Assembly: GCF_027947535.2 (NCBI RefSeq) | Contig: NZ_JAAGKO020000044.1 | Location: 1-64,000 of the forward strand | Source: Streptantibioticus silvisoli | Lineage (GTDB): Bacteria > Actinomycetota > Actinomycetes > Streptomycetales > Streptomycetaceae | DNA length: 64,000 nucleotides | Reading direction: 5' to 3' | In this document: positions 1-8,632 of the stretch, in pieces | Numbering within the stretch: the stretch's first letter is position 1 | Layout of the letters: every line of letters starts with the position of its first letter | Notes under the pieces: generated by a model | Databases searched by the model: none | Told to the model about the DNA's origin: nothing | Seen by the model: only the letters and a program-made list of their open reading frames with translations | Translations under genes and position numbers: made by a program

Positions 1-352
1 GGACGGGGGTGGGCGGGGTGGCGGCGCGGGGTGGTGGTCGGCGGACGGCGGCGTGGTGGGCGGTGAGACGGCGGCCTGGTGGTCGGCGGACGGAGGCGTG
101 GTGGTCGGCGGGACGCGGGTGCGGCGGAGGAACGGAGTGGTGGACGGCGGCGTGGTGGACAGCGGGCGGCGGAGCGGCGAACGGCCGTGTGGCGGGGGGA
201 GAGTCCGGCGGCGCCCGATCCGTACCGGCGGTCGAACAGCGGGCCCCGGAGCCCGGTGCCCGGCGGCGGGCAGACCCGCCGACGTCAGCAGCGCGGCGGG
301 CGCTCACCGCAGCCCCGCCGGAACCGCACTCACCCCCGGAAAAGGGCCCGGA
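1..352. other. GC-rich intergenic sequence with degenerate direct repeats
   Basis: No gene is supported here; reading frames that stay open are low-complexity Arg/Gly/Trp strings created by extreme GC content. From about 30 to 115 a roughly 45-bp unit beginning TGGTGGTCGGCGGACGG recurs (copies start near 32 and 77), followed by further degraded copies to about 180. The region lies downstream of the minus-strand cobT gene. Whatever gene continues to the left is outside the window. Confidence 0.6.
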
Positions 353-385
353 CCCCGGCGGGACCGGGCAACCGTCCCGCCGGGG
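353..385 (-). terminator. Perfect hairpin terminator after cobT
   Basis: Positions 353-364 and 374-385 form a perfect 12-bp GC-rich stem around a 9-nt loop, starting 7 nt after the cobT stop codon. There is no T-tract, as is common for Streptomyces terminators. It most likely ends the cobalamin transcript. Confidence 0.7.
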
Positions 386-391
386 GCGCCG

Positions 392-3300
392 TCAGCCCTT
401 CTCCGTGACGCCCGCCGCGTCGAACGTGGCGACCTCGTGCATGACGCGGGCCGCGCTCTGCACGAGCGGGAGGGCGAGCAGCGCGCCGGTGCCCTCGCCG
501 AGCCGCAGGTCGAGGTCGACCAGCGGGCGCAGGCCGAGCTTGGTGAGCGCGGCGACGTGGCCCGGCTCCGCGCTGCGGTGGCCGGCGATGCAGGCGGCCA
601 GCGCCTCGGGAGCGATGGCCCGGGCGACCAGCGCGGCGGCGCCGGCGCTGACCCCGTCGAGGATGACCGGGGTGCGCAGCGAGGCACCGCCCAGCAGCAG
701 GCCGGCGATGGCGGCGTGCTCCAGGCCGCCGACCGCCGCGAGAACGCCGATCGGGTCGGTCGGGTCGGGGTTGTGCAGTTCCAGCGCGCGGCGCACCACG
801 TCGACCTTGCGGGCCAGCATCTCGTCGTTGATGCCGGTGCCGCGACCGGTGACCTCGGCCGGGTCGGCACCGGTGTAGACGGCGATCAGCGCGGCGGAGG
901 CGGTGGTGTTGCCGATGCCCATCTCACCGGTGAGCAGCACCTTGTTGCCGGCAGCCACCAGGTCGCGGGCGGTCTCGATGCCGACCTCTATGGCCCGCAG
1001 CACGTCCTGCCGGGTCATGGCGGGACCGACGGTGAAGTCGTCGGTGCCGGGCCGGATCTTGCGGGGCAGCAGGCCCGGGGTGCTGGGCAGTTCGCCGGCC
1101 ACGCCGACGTCGACCACGCACACCTCGGCGCCGACCTGGTTGGCGAAGGCGTTGCAGACCGCGCCGCCGCCGAGGAAGTTGGCCACCATCTGGCCGGTGA
1201 CCTCCTGCGGCCAGGCGGTGACGCCCTGGGCGTGCACGCCGTGGTCGCCGGCGAAGATGGCCACCACGGCCGGCTCCGGGATCGGCGGCGGGCACTGCCG
1301 GGACAGGCCGGACAGCTGCGCGGAGATGATCTCCAGCATGCCGAGCGCGCCGGACGGCTTGGTCATCCGCTTCTGCCGTTCCCACGCCTCGCCGAGCGCC
1401 TTGGCGTCCAGCGGGCGGATGCCGCGCAGCGTCTCGTCGAGCAGGCCGTGCGGCTCCTCGCCGGGCAGCGCCCGGTTGCCGTACGCCTCGTCGTGCACCA
1501 CCCAGGACAGCGGGCGGCGCTTGGACCAGCCGGCCTGCACCAGCTCGGGGTCCTCGGGGAACTCGTCGACGTACCCGACGCACAGGTACGCCACGACCTC
1601 CAGGTGCTCGGGCAGGCCGAGTTCGCGGACCATCTCGCGCTCGTCGAAGAAGCTGACCCAGCCGACCCCGAGGCCCTCGGCCCGGGCGGCGAGCCAGAGG
1701 TTCTCCACCGCGAGGGCGGAGCTGTAGGGCGCCATCTGCGGCTGGGTGTGCCGCCCGAGGGTGTGCCGGCCACCGCGCGTCGGGTCCGCGGTCACCACGA
1801 TGTTGACCGGGGTGTCGAGGATCGCCTCGATCTTCAGCTCGCGGAACTGCTTGGCCCGCGCCTTCGGCAGCGCGCTCGCGTATGCCTCGCGCTGCCGCTC
1901 GGCCAGTTCGTGCATCTTCTCGCGGGTCTTCTCCGACCGGATGACGACGAAGTCCCACGGCTGGGAGTGCCCGACGCTCGGCGCGGTGTGCGCGGCCTCC
2001 AGCACCCGCAGCAGCACCTCGTGCGGGATCGGGTCGGGCCGGAACCCGTTGCGGATGTCCCGCCGCTCCCGGATCACCTTGTGCACGGCGTCCCGCACGG
2101 CCGCGTCGTACCCGGGGCTCGGGGGCCCCTGCGGCGCCGCCACCGGCTCGGCCACCTCGGTTTCGGCCTCCGCCTCCACCGGGGCGGCAACGGGCTCGGC
2201 CGCGGTCTCCACGGTTTCGGCGACCGCCGCTTGCGGCCCGGTGTCCGCGCCGGTCCCGGACGGATCGTCCGCCGCGATCTCGGCCGCCGGCTCACCGTCC
2301 GTTGCGGGGGCCTCCGTTGCGGGAGCGTCCGTTGCGGGGGCCTCCGTTACGAGGTCCTCCGCCGCGGGGGACTCCGCCGCCTGAGACGGTTCCGTCGCCT
2401 CGGCAACGGAACCGGCCTCCGCGACCGGCTCCGGGTTGGTGACCGGGGCTGCGTCCTGCGGGTCCTGCGGCGCGGCGGCCGGGACCTCGTCCGGCAGTGC
2501 CTCGGCGACCGGCTCCGGCGCTTCGGCCTCCGCGACCGGCTCGGCGCCGGCTTCCGTCCCGGGGGCGGGCGCGGCGTCGGCCTCGGGCGCGGCATCCTCG
2601 GGGACGGGCGCGGCGTCGGGCTCCGGCGCGGCACCGTCGACGGCGACCGGCTCCGGCATCGGCTCGGCGTCCGGGACCGCAGCTTCTGGGACCGCGGCTT
2701 CCGGTGCGGGCGCCTCCGCCGGGACCTCCGCCGGGACCTCCGCCGGGACCTCCGCCGGGACCTCGGCGGGGATCTCCGCGACGGGCTCCGGCGCGGGCTC
2801 GGCAACGGGCTCCGCCACGGCCTCCGCCACGGCCTCCGGCTCGGCGACCTCCTGCGGCTCCGCTTCCGGCAAGGGCGCGGGCGCCAGCTGGACAACGTCA
2901 ACAGGCGCCCAGTCGACGGGAGTTGCCTCACCCGGCGCAGGCACCTCCGCGGGCGCCACGACCGGCACCCCGGCCACGTCCTCCGGCGCGGGGACGGCCT
3001 CCGGTGCGGGCACGGCCTCCGGCGCGGAAGCCACCTCCGGGAGCGGCGCGGCCTCCGGGAGCGGCGCCGCCTCCGCCACGGGCAGCGCCTCCGGCTCGGC
3101 GACGGGCCCGGCGTCGGCGGGAGTCGCCACCTCCGGCGCGGGTTCCTCCTCGGCGGGAACGGTCCCGACCGGTGCCGGATCAACGGCGACGGCCTCCGCC
3201 GGAACCGCTTCCCCGGCGGCAGGCTCGACAGCCGCCGGATCGACGACGGCCGGCCCGGCCGGTGCCGGGTCAACGGCGGCAGCCTCCACGGCCGGCTCCT

Positions 3301-4813
3301 CGGCGTCAGCGGGCTGGGCCTCGGCCACCTCGGCGGCGGATGCCTCGGCGTTCAGCACCTCGGCGGCGGGCGCCTCGGCGATCGGCGCCTCGGCGGCCGG
3401 CACCTGGACGTCGGCGACCTGGGCGCCGGCATCCGCGACATCGGCCACCGGGACGTCGGCCTCCGCGACGGCGGCGACCTCAGCCGCTGCCTCGGGCACG
3501 GCCTCCGGCTGCTCGGGCGCCGCGACGGCTTCCTGCTCGACGGCCGGCGTGGCGGCTTCCGCCTCGGCCGGCGCCGCGGCGGGGTCGGCGGCGGGCGCCG
3601 GTTCCGCCACGAGGGCCTCGGGCGCCTCAGGGACTGCGGACGCCTCGGGGATCTCGGACGCTTCAGCGGCCTCCGGCGCCGCGAGGGCCTCCGGCGCCTC
3701 GGGGGCCGGCTGGGACTGCGGGAGTTCGGCCGCCGGGTCTGCGGCGGCCTCGGGGGCGGGCGACGGCTCGGCGACGGCCTGGAGGGGGTCGCGGTCGAGG
3801 TCGGCGAGGCCGCCGGGCTCGTCGGCGGGCACCGGCTGCGGGTTCTCCGGCACGGCCGCGGCGTCGTCGGGCGTACCCCAGCCGGCGCCCGGCAGCGGGG
3901 CGTCGGTGGTCTGCTGGCCCGGGATGACGACGGGCTCGGCGAACGGCGGCGCGGGCGGGGCGGGCGCCGGCGTCGGGCCGCGGTCCGCCAGCGAACGCAC
4001 CGAGACGCCGGAGGTCGACTCCCGCGGGGTGCCGGGCGCCTGCGGGGGTCCGAGGTTCAGCGGGCGGCGCGGCGGCGGCGCCTGGTCGGCCGGTGCGGCC
4101 GGCTCCGGCACCCACGCGGCACCGGGCTCGGCGACGGCCGCCGCGTCCTGCGCCGGCGCCTCGGGCACCGGCGGCGGGCCGGCGGCCGGGTCGGGCATCG
4201 GGACGGCGGGGGGCGCGGCTTGGGCCGGCACCAGCGGTTCGAGGCCGACGTGTTCCATCGCCGGCTCCGCAGGCGGTGCGAACGGCTCGGGCGCCTGCGG
4301 GGCCTGCGGGAACGCGTCCGGCACGGCGGCGTAGGTCTGCGCGGGGTACCCCTCGGCCGGGTAGGCGTCCGCCGGACAGCCCTCGACGGGGTAACCCTCC
4401 GCCGGGTAGCCCTCCGCCGGGGCCGCCGGGATGCCGTCGGCGACGGGGGCCGGGTACTCGACGGGCTGCGGGGGCATCAGGTGCTCCGGGGACGGGGGTT
4501 GGGGCGCCGCGTGCTGCGGGGCCGAGGGCGGCGGTACGAACTGCGGGTCGGCCCAGCCGCCTTGCGGGCCGGGCATCAGCAGCTCCTCGTCCTCGTACTC
4601 GCCGGGCGGGGCGGCGGCGTCCGCGGGCTCCGGCTGGTCGAGGAAGGTGAACGCCGGGGTGGCGGGGGCCAGGAAGGCGTCGGTGCTCCAGTGGTGGCCG
4701 TGCGCCGCCGCGGCTACCGCTTCGCCGGGCTGTCCGGCGTGCGGCGGCCGCACCGCTTCCGTTCCAGCGCTCTCCGGCAGTCCCTCGCCGGGGACCGGGC
4801 CGGTGTCAGTCAT
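392..4813 (-). CDS. cobT: Fused 5,6-dimethylbenzimidazole synthase (BluB) - CobT phosphoribosyltransferase with long low-complexity N-terminus
   Basis: 1473 residues. Residues ~1-895 are low-complexity Ala/Pro/Glu/Val sequence containing tandem motifs such as PAEV and APATD. Residues ~900-1118 match BluB, the flavin-destroying nitroreductase-fold enzyme that makes dimethylbenzimidazole from FMNH2 (RRDIRNGF, APSVGHSQPW motifs). Residues ~1120-1473 are a full-length CobT with GEMGIGNTT and the LGEGTGA motif carrying the catalytic Glu; it transfers phosphoribose from nicotinate mononucleotide to the base to give alpha-ribazole phosphate. Making and activating the lower ligand are therefore on one polypeptide. 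It lies downstream of the cbiE-cbiT gene on the same strand. The start at 4813 overlaps the stop of a six-codon mini-ORF (ATGA). The long acidic/Pro-rich arm is unusual; its role is unknown and it could be a flexible tether. BluB/CobT assignment is strong, the start less so. Confidence 0.93.
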   Translation of the reverse strand: MTDTGPVPGEGLPESAGTEAVRPPHAGQPGEAVAAAAHGHHWSTDAFLAPATPAFTFLDQPEPADAAAPPGEYEDEELLMPGPQGGWADPQFVPPPSAPQHAAPQPPSPEHLMPPQPVEYPAPVADGIPAAPAEGYPAEGYPVEGCPADAYPAEGYPAQTYAAVPDAFPQAPQAPEPFAPPAEPAMEHVGLEPLVPAQAAPPAVPMPDPAAGPPPVPEAPAQDAAAVAEPGAAWVPEPAAPADQAPPPRRPLNLGPPQAPGTPRESTSGVSVRSLADRGPTPAPAPPAPPFAEPVVIPGQQTTDAPLPGAGWGTPDDAAAVPENPQPVPADEPGGLADLDRDPLQAVAEPSPAPEAAADPAAELPQSQPAPEAPEALAAPEAAEASEIPEASAVPEAPEALVAEPAPAADPAAAPAEAEAATPAVEQEAVAAPEQPEAVPEAAAEVAAVAEADVPVADVADAGAQVADVQVPAAEAPIAEAPAAEVLNAEASAAEVAEAQPADAEEPAVEAAAVDPAPAGPAVVDPAAVEPAAGEAVPAEAVAVDPAPVGTVPAEEEPAPEVATPADAGPVAEPEALPVAEAAPLPEAAPLPEVASAPEAVPAPEAVPAPEDVAGVPVVAPAEVPAPGEATPVDWAPVDVVQLAPAPLPEAEPQEVAEPEAVAEAVAEPVAEPAPEPVAEIPAEVPAEVPAEVPAEVPAEAPAPEAAVPEAAVPDAEPMPEPVAVDGAAPEPDAAPVPEDAAPEADAAPAPGTEAGAEPVAEAEAPEPVAEALPDEVPAAAPQDPQDAAPVTNPEPVAEAGSVAEATEPSQAAESPAAEDLVTEAPATDAPATEAPATDGEPAAEIAADDPSGTGADTGPQAAVAETVETAAEPVAAPVEAEAETEVAEPVAAPQGPPSPGYDAAVRDAVHKVIRERRDIRNGFRPDPIPHEVLLRVLEAAHTAPSVGHSQPWDFVVIRSEKTREKMHELAERQREAYASALPKARAKQFRELKIEAILDTPVNIVVTADPTRGGRHTLGRHTQPQMAPYSSALAVENLWLAARAEGLGVGWVSFFDEREMVRELGLPEHLEVVAYLCVGYVDEFPEDPELVQAGWSKRRPLSWVVHDEAYGNRALPGEEPHGLLDETLRGIRPLDAKALGEAWERQKRMTKPSGALGMLEIISAQLSGLSRQCPPPIPEPAVVAIFAGDHGVHAQGVTAWPQEVTGQMVANFLGGGAVCNAFANQVGAEVCVVDVGVAGELPSTPGLLPRKIRPGTDDFTVGPAMTRQDVLRAIEVGIETARDLVAAGNKVLLTGEMGIGNTTASAALIAVYTGADPAEVTGRGTGINDEMLARKVDVVRRALELHNPDPTDPIGVLAAVGGLEHAAIAGLLLGGASLRTPVILDGVSAGAAALVARAIAPEALAACIAGHRSAEPGHVAALTKLGLRPLVDLDLRLGEGTGALLALPLVQSAARVMHEVATFDAAGVTEKG
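2721..2768 (-). repeat. 12-bp tandem repeat encoding Pro-Ala-Glu-Val in cobT
   Basis: Four consecutive 12-bp units (plus-strand form GGGACCTCCGCC, last copy slightly diverged) encode PAEV repeats in the low-complexity arm of the BluB-CobT protein. A related 18-bp periodicity (APATDAPATE) occurs near 2299-2350. Such short in-frame repeats suggest the arm grew by slippage. Confidence 0.8.
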
Positions 4814-4830
4814 GCGTGCCCCTCGCCCAT
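4810..4830 (-). promoter_or_regulatory. Six-codon leader mini-ORF coupled to cobT start
   Basis: On the minus strand a perfect Shine-Dalgarno AAGGAG (4844-4839) sits 8 nt before an ATG at 4830 that opens MGEGHA followed by TGA at 4812-4810. That stop overlaps the cobT ATG (4813) as ATGA. The cobT ATG itself is 25 nt from the good SD, so ribosomes probably load at the mini-ORF and re-initiate at cobT. This is seen directly; the regulatory meaning is inferred. Confidence 0.5.
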
Positions 4831-5211
4831 CCGTATAGCTCCTTCCAGCCCCGTGACGCGCCGGTGGCCGCGACCCGGGTCCCGCCGGAACGGCACCTGG
4901 ACCACCCCGAGCGGTACGAGCACGCGCGGCAGGCGGCACGACCGGCTCCGGGACGTCCCATTGTCCCGGCCGGCCGCGCGGCGCGACCACCCGAACCCGT
5001 CCCTCGACGGGGGTGAACCACACCACGTCCCGGACCGGCGCTGTGCCCGCGGCCAGCGAAAACACGTCACTGACGGGCAGAAGACGCACGATCACCGGAA
5101 CACGGCACAACGGTCCGCCAGCCTACCCCGCGATCACCCGATCGTGTTGCGAGTCGGGCGGCGGTGGCAGCCTGCGGCCTCGAACAACCGTGGCCGGCAA
5201 CGGGGTTGGCG
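4831..5211. other. Intergenic region between cbiET and cobT
   Basis: About 380 bases with no supportable gene. It carries the cobT ribosome-binding site described at 4839-4844. I looked for a cobalamin riboswitch and did not recognise a B12 box or the expected multi-stem layout. The upstream open frame in phase with cobT has Arg/Pro-rich composition and no good start signal. Confidence 0.5.
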
Positions 5212-6462
5212 TCAGTTACGCCGCGCGTTCGCCGGATCGCCGGGCGTGCCGCCGCCGGGGACGGCCGGGGTGCCGGTCAGCACGAAGACGGTGGCCCGCT
5301 CGATCTCGGCCCAGTCGCCGTCCAGTTCGACCGCCTGGACCAGGGAGCGTTCCACCGTGTAACCGCCCTCGGCGAGGGCGCGTGCGACGGCCTCCGCCTC
5401 GTCGCGGGTGCCGGCGGTGACCACCAGGCGTTCCGGCCGGCGGGCCGCGCAGGCGGCGACGACCTCGGCGCCGCCGGCCGCGATCCGTACGACGTCGGGC
5501 TCGGGCAGGTCCTCCAGCACGCCGGGCGCGGTGCCGTGCACGACCTGTGCCTGGACGCCGTAGCGGCGGACGTTGGCGGTGGTCAGGGCGCAGGCGTCGA
5601 CGTCGTGGTCGACGGCGATGACCGCGGCGCCGAGCCGGGCGGCCTCGACGGTGAACTCCCCGCCGCCGGCGCCGATGTCCCACACCAGGTCGCCGGTGCG
5701 CGGTCCCAGGCGGGCGAGTTGCAGGGCCCGCGACTGCGCGGAGCGGCCGGGGGCGCCGGGGCCGCGTCCGTAGTCCTCGGCCGGCAGGGCCCAGCCGCGC
5801 AACGGGCCGTCGGCCGCCGGGTCCTGGCCGGCCAGCCAGCCGCCGGCGCCGGTCGCGGAGGTCGCGCCGATGACGATGACCACATTGGGATCACGCCAGA
5901 TGTGGTCGGCGACCTTGTCCGAGGTCAGGACGGTGACGCGTTCACGTTCGGTGCCCAGGGCCTCGCAGATGACGAACGTGCGGTGCACCCCGCCGAGCAG
6001 CAGCGCGAGTTCGGCCGGCCCGGCGCCCGGGGCGGTGAGCACCGCGACCTTGGGGCAGGCGCGTATGACGTTGACGGCGCGGCGCAGGGTGCGGCCGTGC
6101 GCGACGACGACCCGGGCGTCGTCCCAGGGCATGCCGGCCCGGGCGAAGGCGGTCGCGATCGAGGAGACGGCCGGGACCACCTCGATCTCCAGGCCGTGTT
6201 CGGGGGCGCGCAGGGCGCGGACCACGCCGAAGAACCCGGGGTCGCCGTCGGCCAGTACGACCGCGGTGCCGCGGTGCGCGGCGATCCGGCGGGCGGCGAG
6301 TTCGACGCTGCCGAGCAGGACGCGTTCGGCGCCTTCCGGGACCTCGCACAGCGTGAGATGGTGCCGGGCGCCGGCCACCAGCGTGGCGGCGCCGAGCGCG
6401 GAACGTGCCGCTTCCGTGAGCGGGGTGCCGTCCCAGCCGATCACCGTGACCCGGTCCGCCAT
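5212..6462 (-). CDS. cobL: Precorrin-6Y C5,15-methyltransferase (decarboxylating), CbiE-CbiT fusion
   Basis: 416 residues. The N-terminal half (~1-200) is a tetrapyrrole methylase (CbiE-type: starts DRVTVIGWDG, has VLADGDPGFFG and PAVSSIATAFARAG), the C-terminal half (~225-400) a class I SAM methyltransferase (CbiT-type: WDIGAGGGEFTVEAA, AVDHD). Together such CobL proteins methylate C5 and C15 of the corrin precursor and decarboxylate the C12 acetate side chain in cobalamin synthesis. The start ATG at 6462 was chosen because the tetrapyrrole methylase fold begins immediately after it; the open frame to 6567 is Arg/Pro-rich and carries no domain. It precedes the BluB-CobT gene on the same strand, separated by about 400 nt. 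A -10-like TAGTGT lies at 6573-6568 on the minus strand, about 100 nt upstream. Confidence 0.93.
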   Translation of the reverse strand: MADRVTVIGWDGTPLTEAARSALGAATLVAGARHHLTLCEVPEGAERVLLGSVELAARRIAAHRGTAVVLADGDPGFFGVVRALRAPEHGLEIEVVPAVSSIATAFARAGMPWDDARVVVAHGRTLRRAVNVIRACPKVAVLTAPGAGPAELALLLGGVHRTFVICEALGTERERVTVLTSDKVADHIWRDPNVVIVIGATSATGAGGWLAGQDPAADGPLRGWALPAEDYGRGPGAPGRSAQSRALQLARLGPRTGDLVWDIGAGGGEFTVEAARLGAAVIAVDHDVDACALTTANVRRYGVQAQVVHGTAPGVLEDLPEPDVVRIAAGGAEVVAACAARRPERLVVTAGTRDEAEAVARALAEGGYTVERSLVQAVELDGDWAEIERATVFVLTGTPAVPGGGTPGDPANARRN

Positions 6463-6567
6463 CCTCGTCCTTCGCGTCGTGTGCCGGCCGTGGGGCCGGC
6501 GGTGGGGTGGCCGCCCGGTGGGCCGGCGGCGCCGGTGCGTGAGCGGCGCGGGCCGTGGGCTGAACAC

Positions 6568-6573
6568 ACACTA
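6568..6573 (-). promoter_or_regulatory. Candidate -10 box for cobL
   Basis: Minus-strand TAGTGT matches the actinobacterial TANNNT -10 pattern and is about 100 nt upstream of the cobL ATG. The -35 region is not convincing, so this is only a candidate. Confidence 0.3.
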
Positions 6574-6736
6574 TCCCGCGCAGATTTTCAGACCGCCGCC
6601 AGCCGAGTCCGGACGTCCGGGGTCACCACTGACCGTCTCGACGCCGAACGCCTGGGCACCGGGCGTCCGGCGGGCGCCGCGAGCCCGGCAGGCGCCGGCG
6701 GCTCCGCTCACCGCCGGCGGTCCGCTCGCGGCACGG

Positions 6737-7375
6737 TCAGTGCCACTCCGGGTAGGCCGCCTCGGTGCGGCCGTCGGCGGTGGAGCCGGCCGGGGTCTCC
6801 AGGTCCTCCGGCAGCAGGCTCCAGACGATGAGGTCGGTCCGCACCGGGGACCAGCCGCTGTCCTCCTCGCGGTGCCGGACCACGCCGGCGTTCCGCAGGA
6901 CGCCCTCGCTGATGCAGCCGATCTTCTGCGCCACCTGCTGCGCCGCGGAGTTGCCGGCCGCGGTGCGCAGCTCCAGGCGTTCGAACTTCTGGTCGTGGAA
7001 GAGCCAGTGGGCGACGGCGAGCACCGCCTCGCAGGCGTAGCCCTCGCCGCGGGCCCAGTGCGCGGTCAGGTAGCGGACCTCCGCGCCGAGCGTGTCCCAG
7101 TCGGTGCGGTGCAACTGCACGGTGCCGACCAGCCGCTGGGTGAGGAACTCGGTGACGGCGAAGACGATCCCGGCGCCCGAGTCGCGCTGCCGCGGCGCAC
7201 TGGAGGTCACCCACGCGCGGGCGTCGGCCTCGGTGTACGGGTGCGGGGCGGGCAGCCAGGCGACGGCGGACTCGTCGTTCATCATCTCCACCAGCGCCGG
7301 GAGGTCGTCCTCGTCGTACGGGCGCAGGCTGAGGCGTTCGGTACTGACCGAGACGTCCGGGAAGATGGAAGTCAT
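6737..7375 (-). CDS. GNAT family N-acetyltransferase, RimJ/RimL type
   Basis: 212 residues. The opening TERLSLRPYDEDDLPALVEMMND, the central VGTVQLHR strand and the LELRTAAGNSAAQQVAQKIG segment (acetyl-CoA binding region and the asparagine typical of RimJ/RimL-like proteins) identify a GNAT of the RimJ/RimL group, which acetylate N-terminal amino groups of proteins or small amines. The substrate cannot be told from sequence. The ATG at 7375 has a GAGGAGC ribosome-binding site. It is divergent from the methyltransferase gene at 7569. Confidence 0.85.
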   Translation of the reverse strand: MTSIFPDVSVSTERLSLRPYDEDDLPALVEMMNDESAVAWLPAPHPYTEADARAWVTSSAPRQRDSGAGIVFAVTEFLTQRLVGTVQLHRTDWDTLGAEVRYLTAHWARGEGYACEAVLAVAHWLFHDQKFERLELRTAAGNSAAQQVAQKIGCISEGVLRNAGVVRHREEDSGWSPVRTDLIVWSLLPEDLETPAGSTADGRTEAAYPEWH

Positions 7376-7554
7376 GCGCCGCTCCTCGCCGAGTGGCCGT
7401 GCCCGTCCGCCTCCGGCGTCGCCGCCCGCCGGGTGAAAGGGCCAGCCCGTGTGAAAAACACAGCATGCAGCATCGGACGGACGGCGCGCAGGATCGGGCC
7501 GGGCGCGGACCGCGGCGGACGCCGCCCGTTCCCCCCGTCGTCACCCGGTCCTGC

Positions 7555-7571
7555 TAGCGTCTGCCCGCGTG
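7555..7571 (+). promoter_or_regulatory. -10 box and leaderless start of methyltransferase gene
   Basis: TAGCGT at 7555-7560 is followed 8 nt later by the GTG start at 7569, with no Shine-Dalgarno between. This is the arrangement of leaderless transcripts common in actinobacteria. Confidence 0.5.
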
Positions 7572-8339
7572 ACGGTCCACCACGCAGCAGGAGTCGGCTA
7601 CCAGCGTTCGGCGGGCGGATACGAGCGGTCCCGGCCGTCGTACCCGATGGCCGCGCTGAAGGAGCTGGCGGACGCGCTGCCGCTCCAGGGCGGGCGCACC
7701 GTGGTCGATCTGGGCGCCGGAACGGGCAAGTTCACCCGCCTGCTGGCGCTGACCGGCGCCGAGGTGATCGCGGTGGAGCCGGTGCGGGAGATGCGCGAGC
7801 GGCTGGCGGAGCTGCTGCCGGGGGTGGCGGTGACCGACGGGACCGCGGAGGACACCGGGCTGGCCGACGGCAGTGCCGACGCGGTGGTGGCCGCGCAGTC
7901 GTGGCACTGGTTCGACGCGGCCGGCGCGCTGGCCGAGGTGGAACGGCTGCTGCGGCCGGGCGGCGCGCTGGCGCTGGTGTGGAGCACCTACGACACGTCG
8001 GTGCCGTGGGTGCGCGAGTTCCAGGACATCTACTTCCGCCGCACCCCGCGCGACCTGCCCAGTCCGCTGGACGGCGGCTGGCGGGCGGCGTTCACCGGCC
8101 GGCCCGGCTGGTCGGCCCTGGAGGAGCGGCACTGGGCCAATCCGCACCCGACCACCGTCGACGACGTGGTCGAGCGGATGATGTCGTCCAGCCACATCGT
8201 GGTGCTCGGCGCCGCGGAGCAGGAACGGGTCCGGGCCGAGATGCTCGACCTGCTGCGCCGCCAGGGCGCCACCCACGGCGAACAGCGGCTGGAGATGCCG
8301 TACACCACCGACGTGTACTGGCTGCGCCGCACCCGCTGA
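7569..8339 (+). CDS. Class I SAM-dependent methyltransferase (methyltransferase type 11)
   Basis: 256 residues. Motif I VVDLGAGTGKF (residues 45-55), the acidic strand-2 end (VIAVEP) and the AQSWHWFD segment typical of the UbiE/type-11 group support a small-molecule SAM methyltransferase. The N-terminus (GYQRSAGGYERSRPSYP) matches a group of actinobacterial methyltransferases that begin the same way. The acceptor is unknown. It is transcribed alone, divergent from the GNAT gene, apparently from a leaderless promoter. Confidence 0.88.
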   Translation: MTVHHAAGVGYQRSAGGYERSRPSYPMAALKELADALPLQGGRTVVDLGAGTGKFTRLLALTGAEVIAVEPVREMRERLAELLPGVAVTDGTAEDTGLADGSADAVVAAQSWHWFDAAGALAEVERLLRPGGALALVWSTYDTSVPWVREFQDIYFRRTPRDLPSPLDGGWRAAFTGRPGWSALEERHWANPHPTTVDDVVERMMSSSHIVVLGAAEQERVRAEMLDLLRRQGATHGEQRLEMPYTTDVYWLRRTR

Positions 8340-8554
8340 CCGGGGCCGGCGCCGGCCCCGGACCGCCCACCCCGGATTCCCGTCCGGCGCCCGCCACGGA
8401 TTCCCTCTCCCGCACCCACCGCCGGTCCCCTTGCGGCGCCCACCCCGAACCGTCCTCCGGCGCCCGGGCCCGCGCCGCACGCCCCGGCCCGCGCGCACCC
8501 CCCGGCCCGGGCCGCACGCCGGGGGCACCGCGCGGGCGGGGCCGCGGCGCGTAC

Positions 8555-8632
8555 TAGAGTCACCGCATGCCCGTTTCACCCTGCCCGGCGGCCGGTCGCC
8601 ACCGTCGGCCCAGCCCGCGGAGGAGCCGGTGA
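8555..8632 (+). promoter_or_regulatory. Leaderless promoter with upstream mini-ORF overlapping next gene
   Basis: TAGAGT (8555-8560) lies 6 nt before an ATG at 8567, the spacing of a leaderless start. That ATG opens a 21-codon frame ending with TGA at 8630-8632, which overlaps the GTG start (8629) of the following membrane protein as GTGA. The mini-ORF is Arg/Pro-rich and may only serve to deliver ribosomes. Confidence 0.4.

Noticed and set aside
4831-5211. Possible cobalamin riboswitch upstream of cobT
   Set aside because: No recognisable B12 box or junction layout; only the mini-ORF signals are supportable.
53-5362. 1769-codon open frame on the plus strand opposite cobT
   Set aside because: It is antisense to the low-complexity BluB-CobT gene; its Arg/Gly/Leu repeats mirror that composition and carry no domain or start signal.
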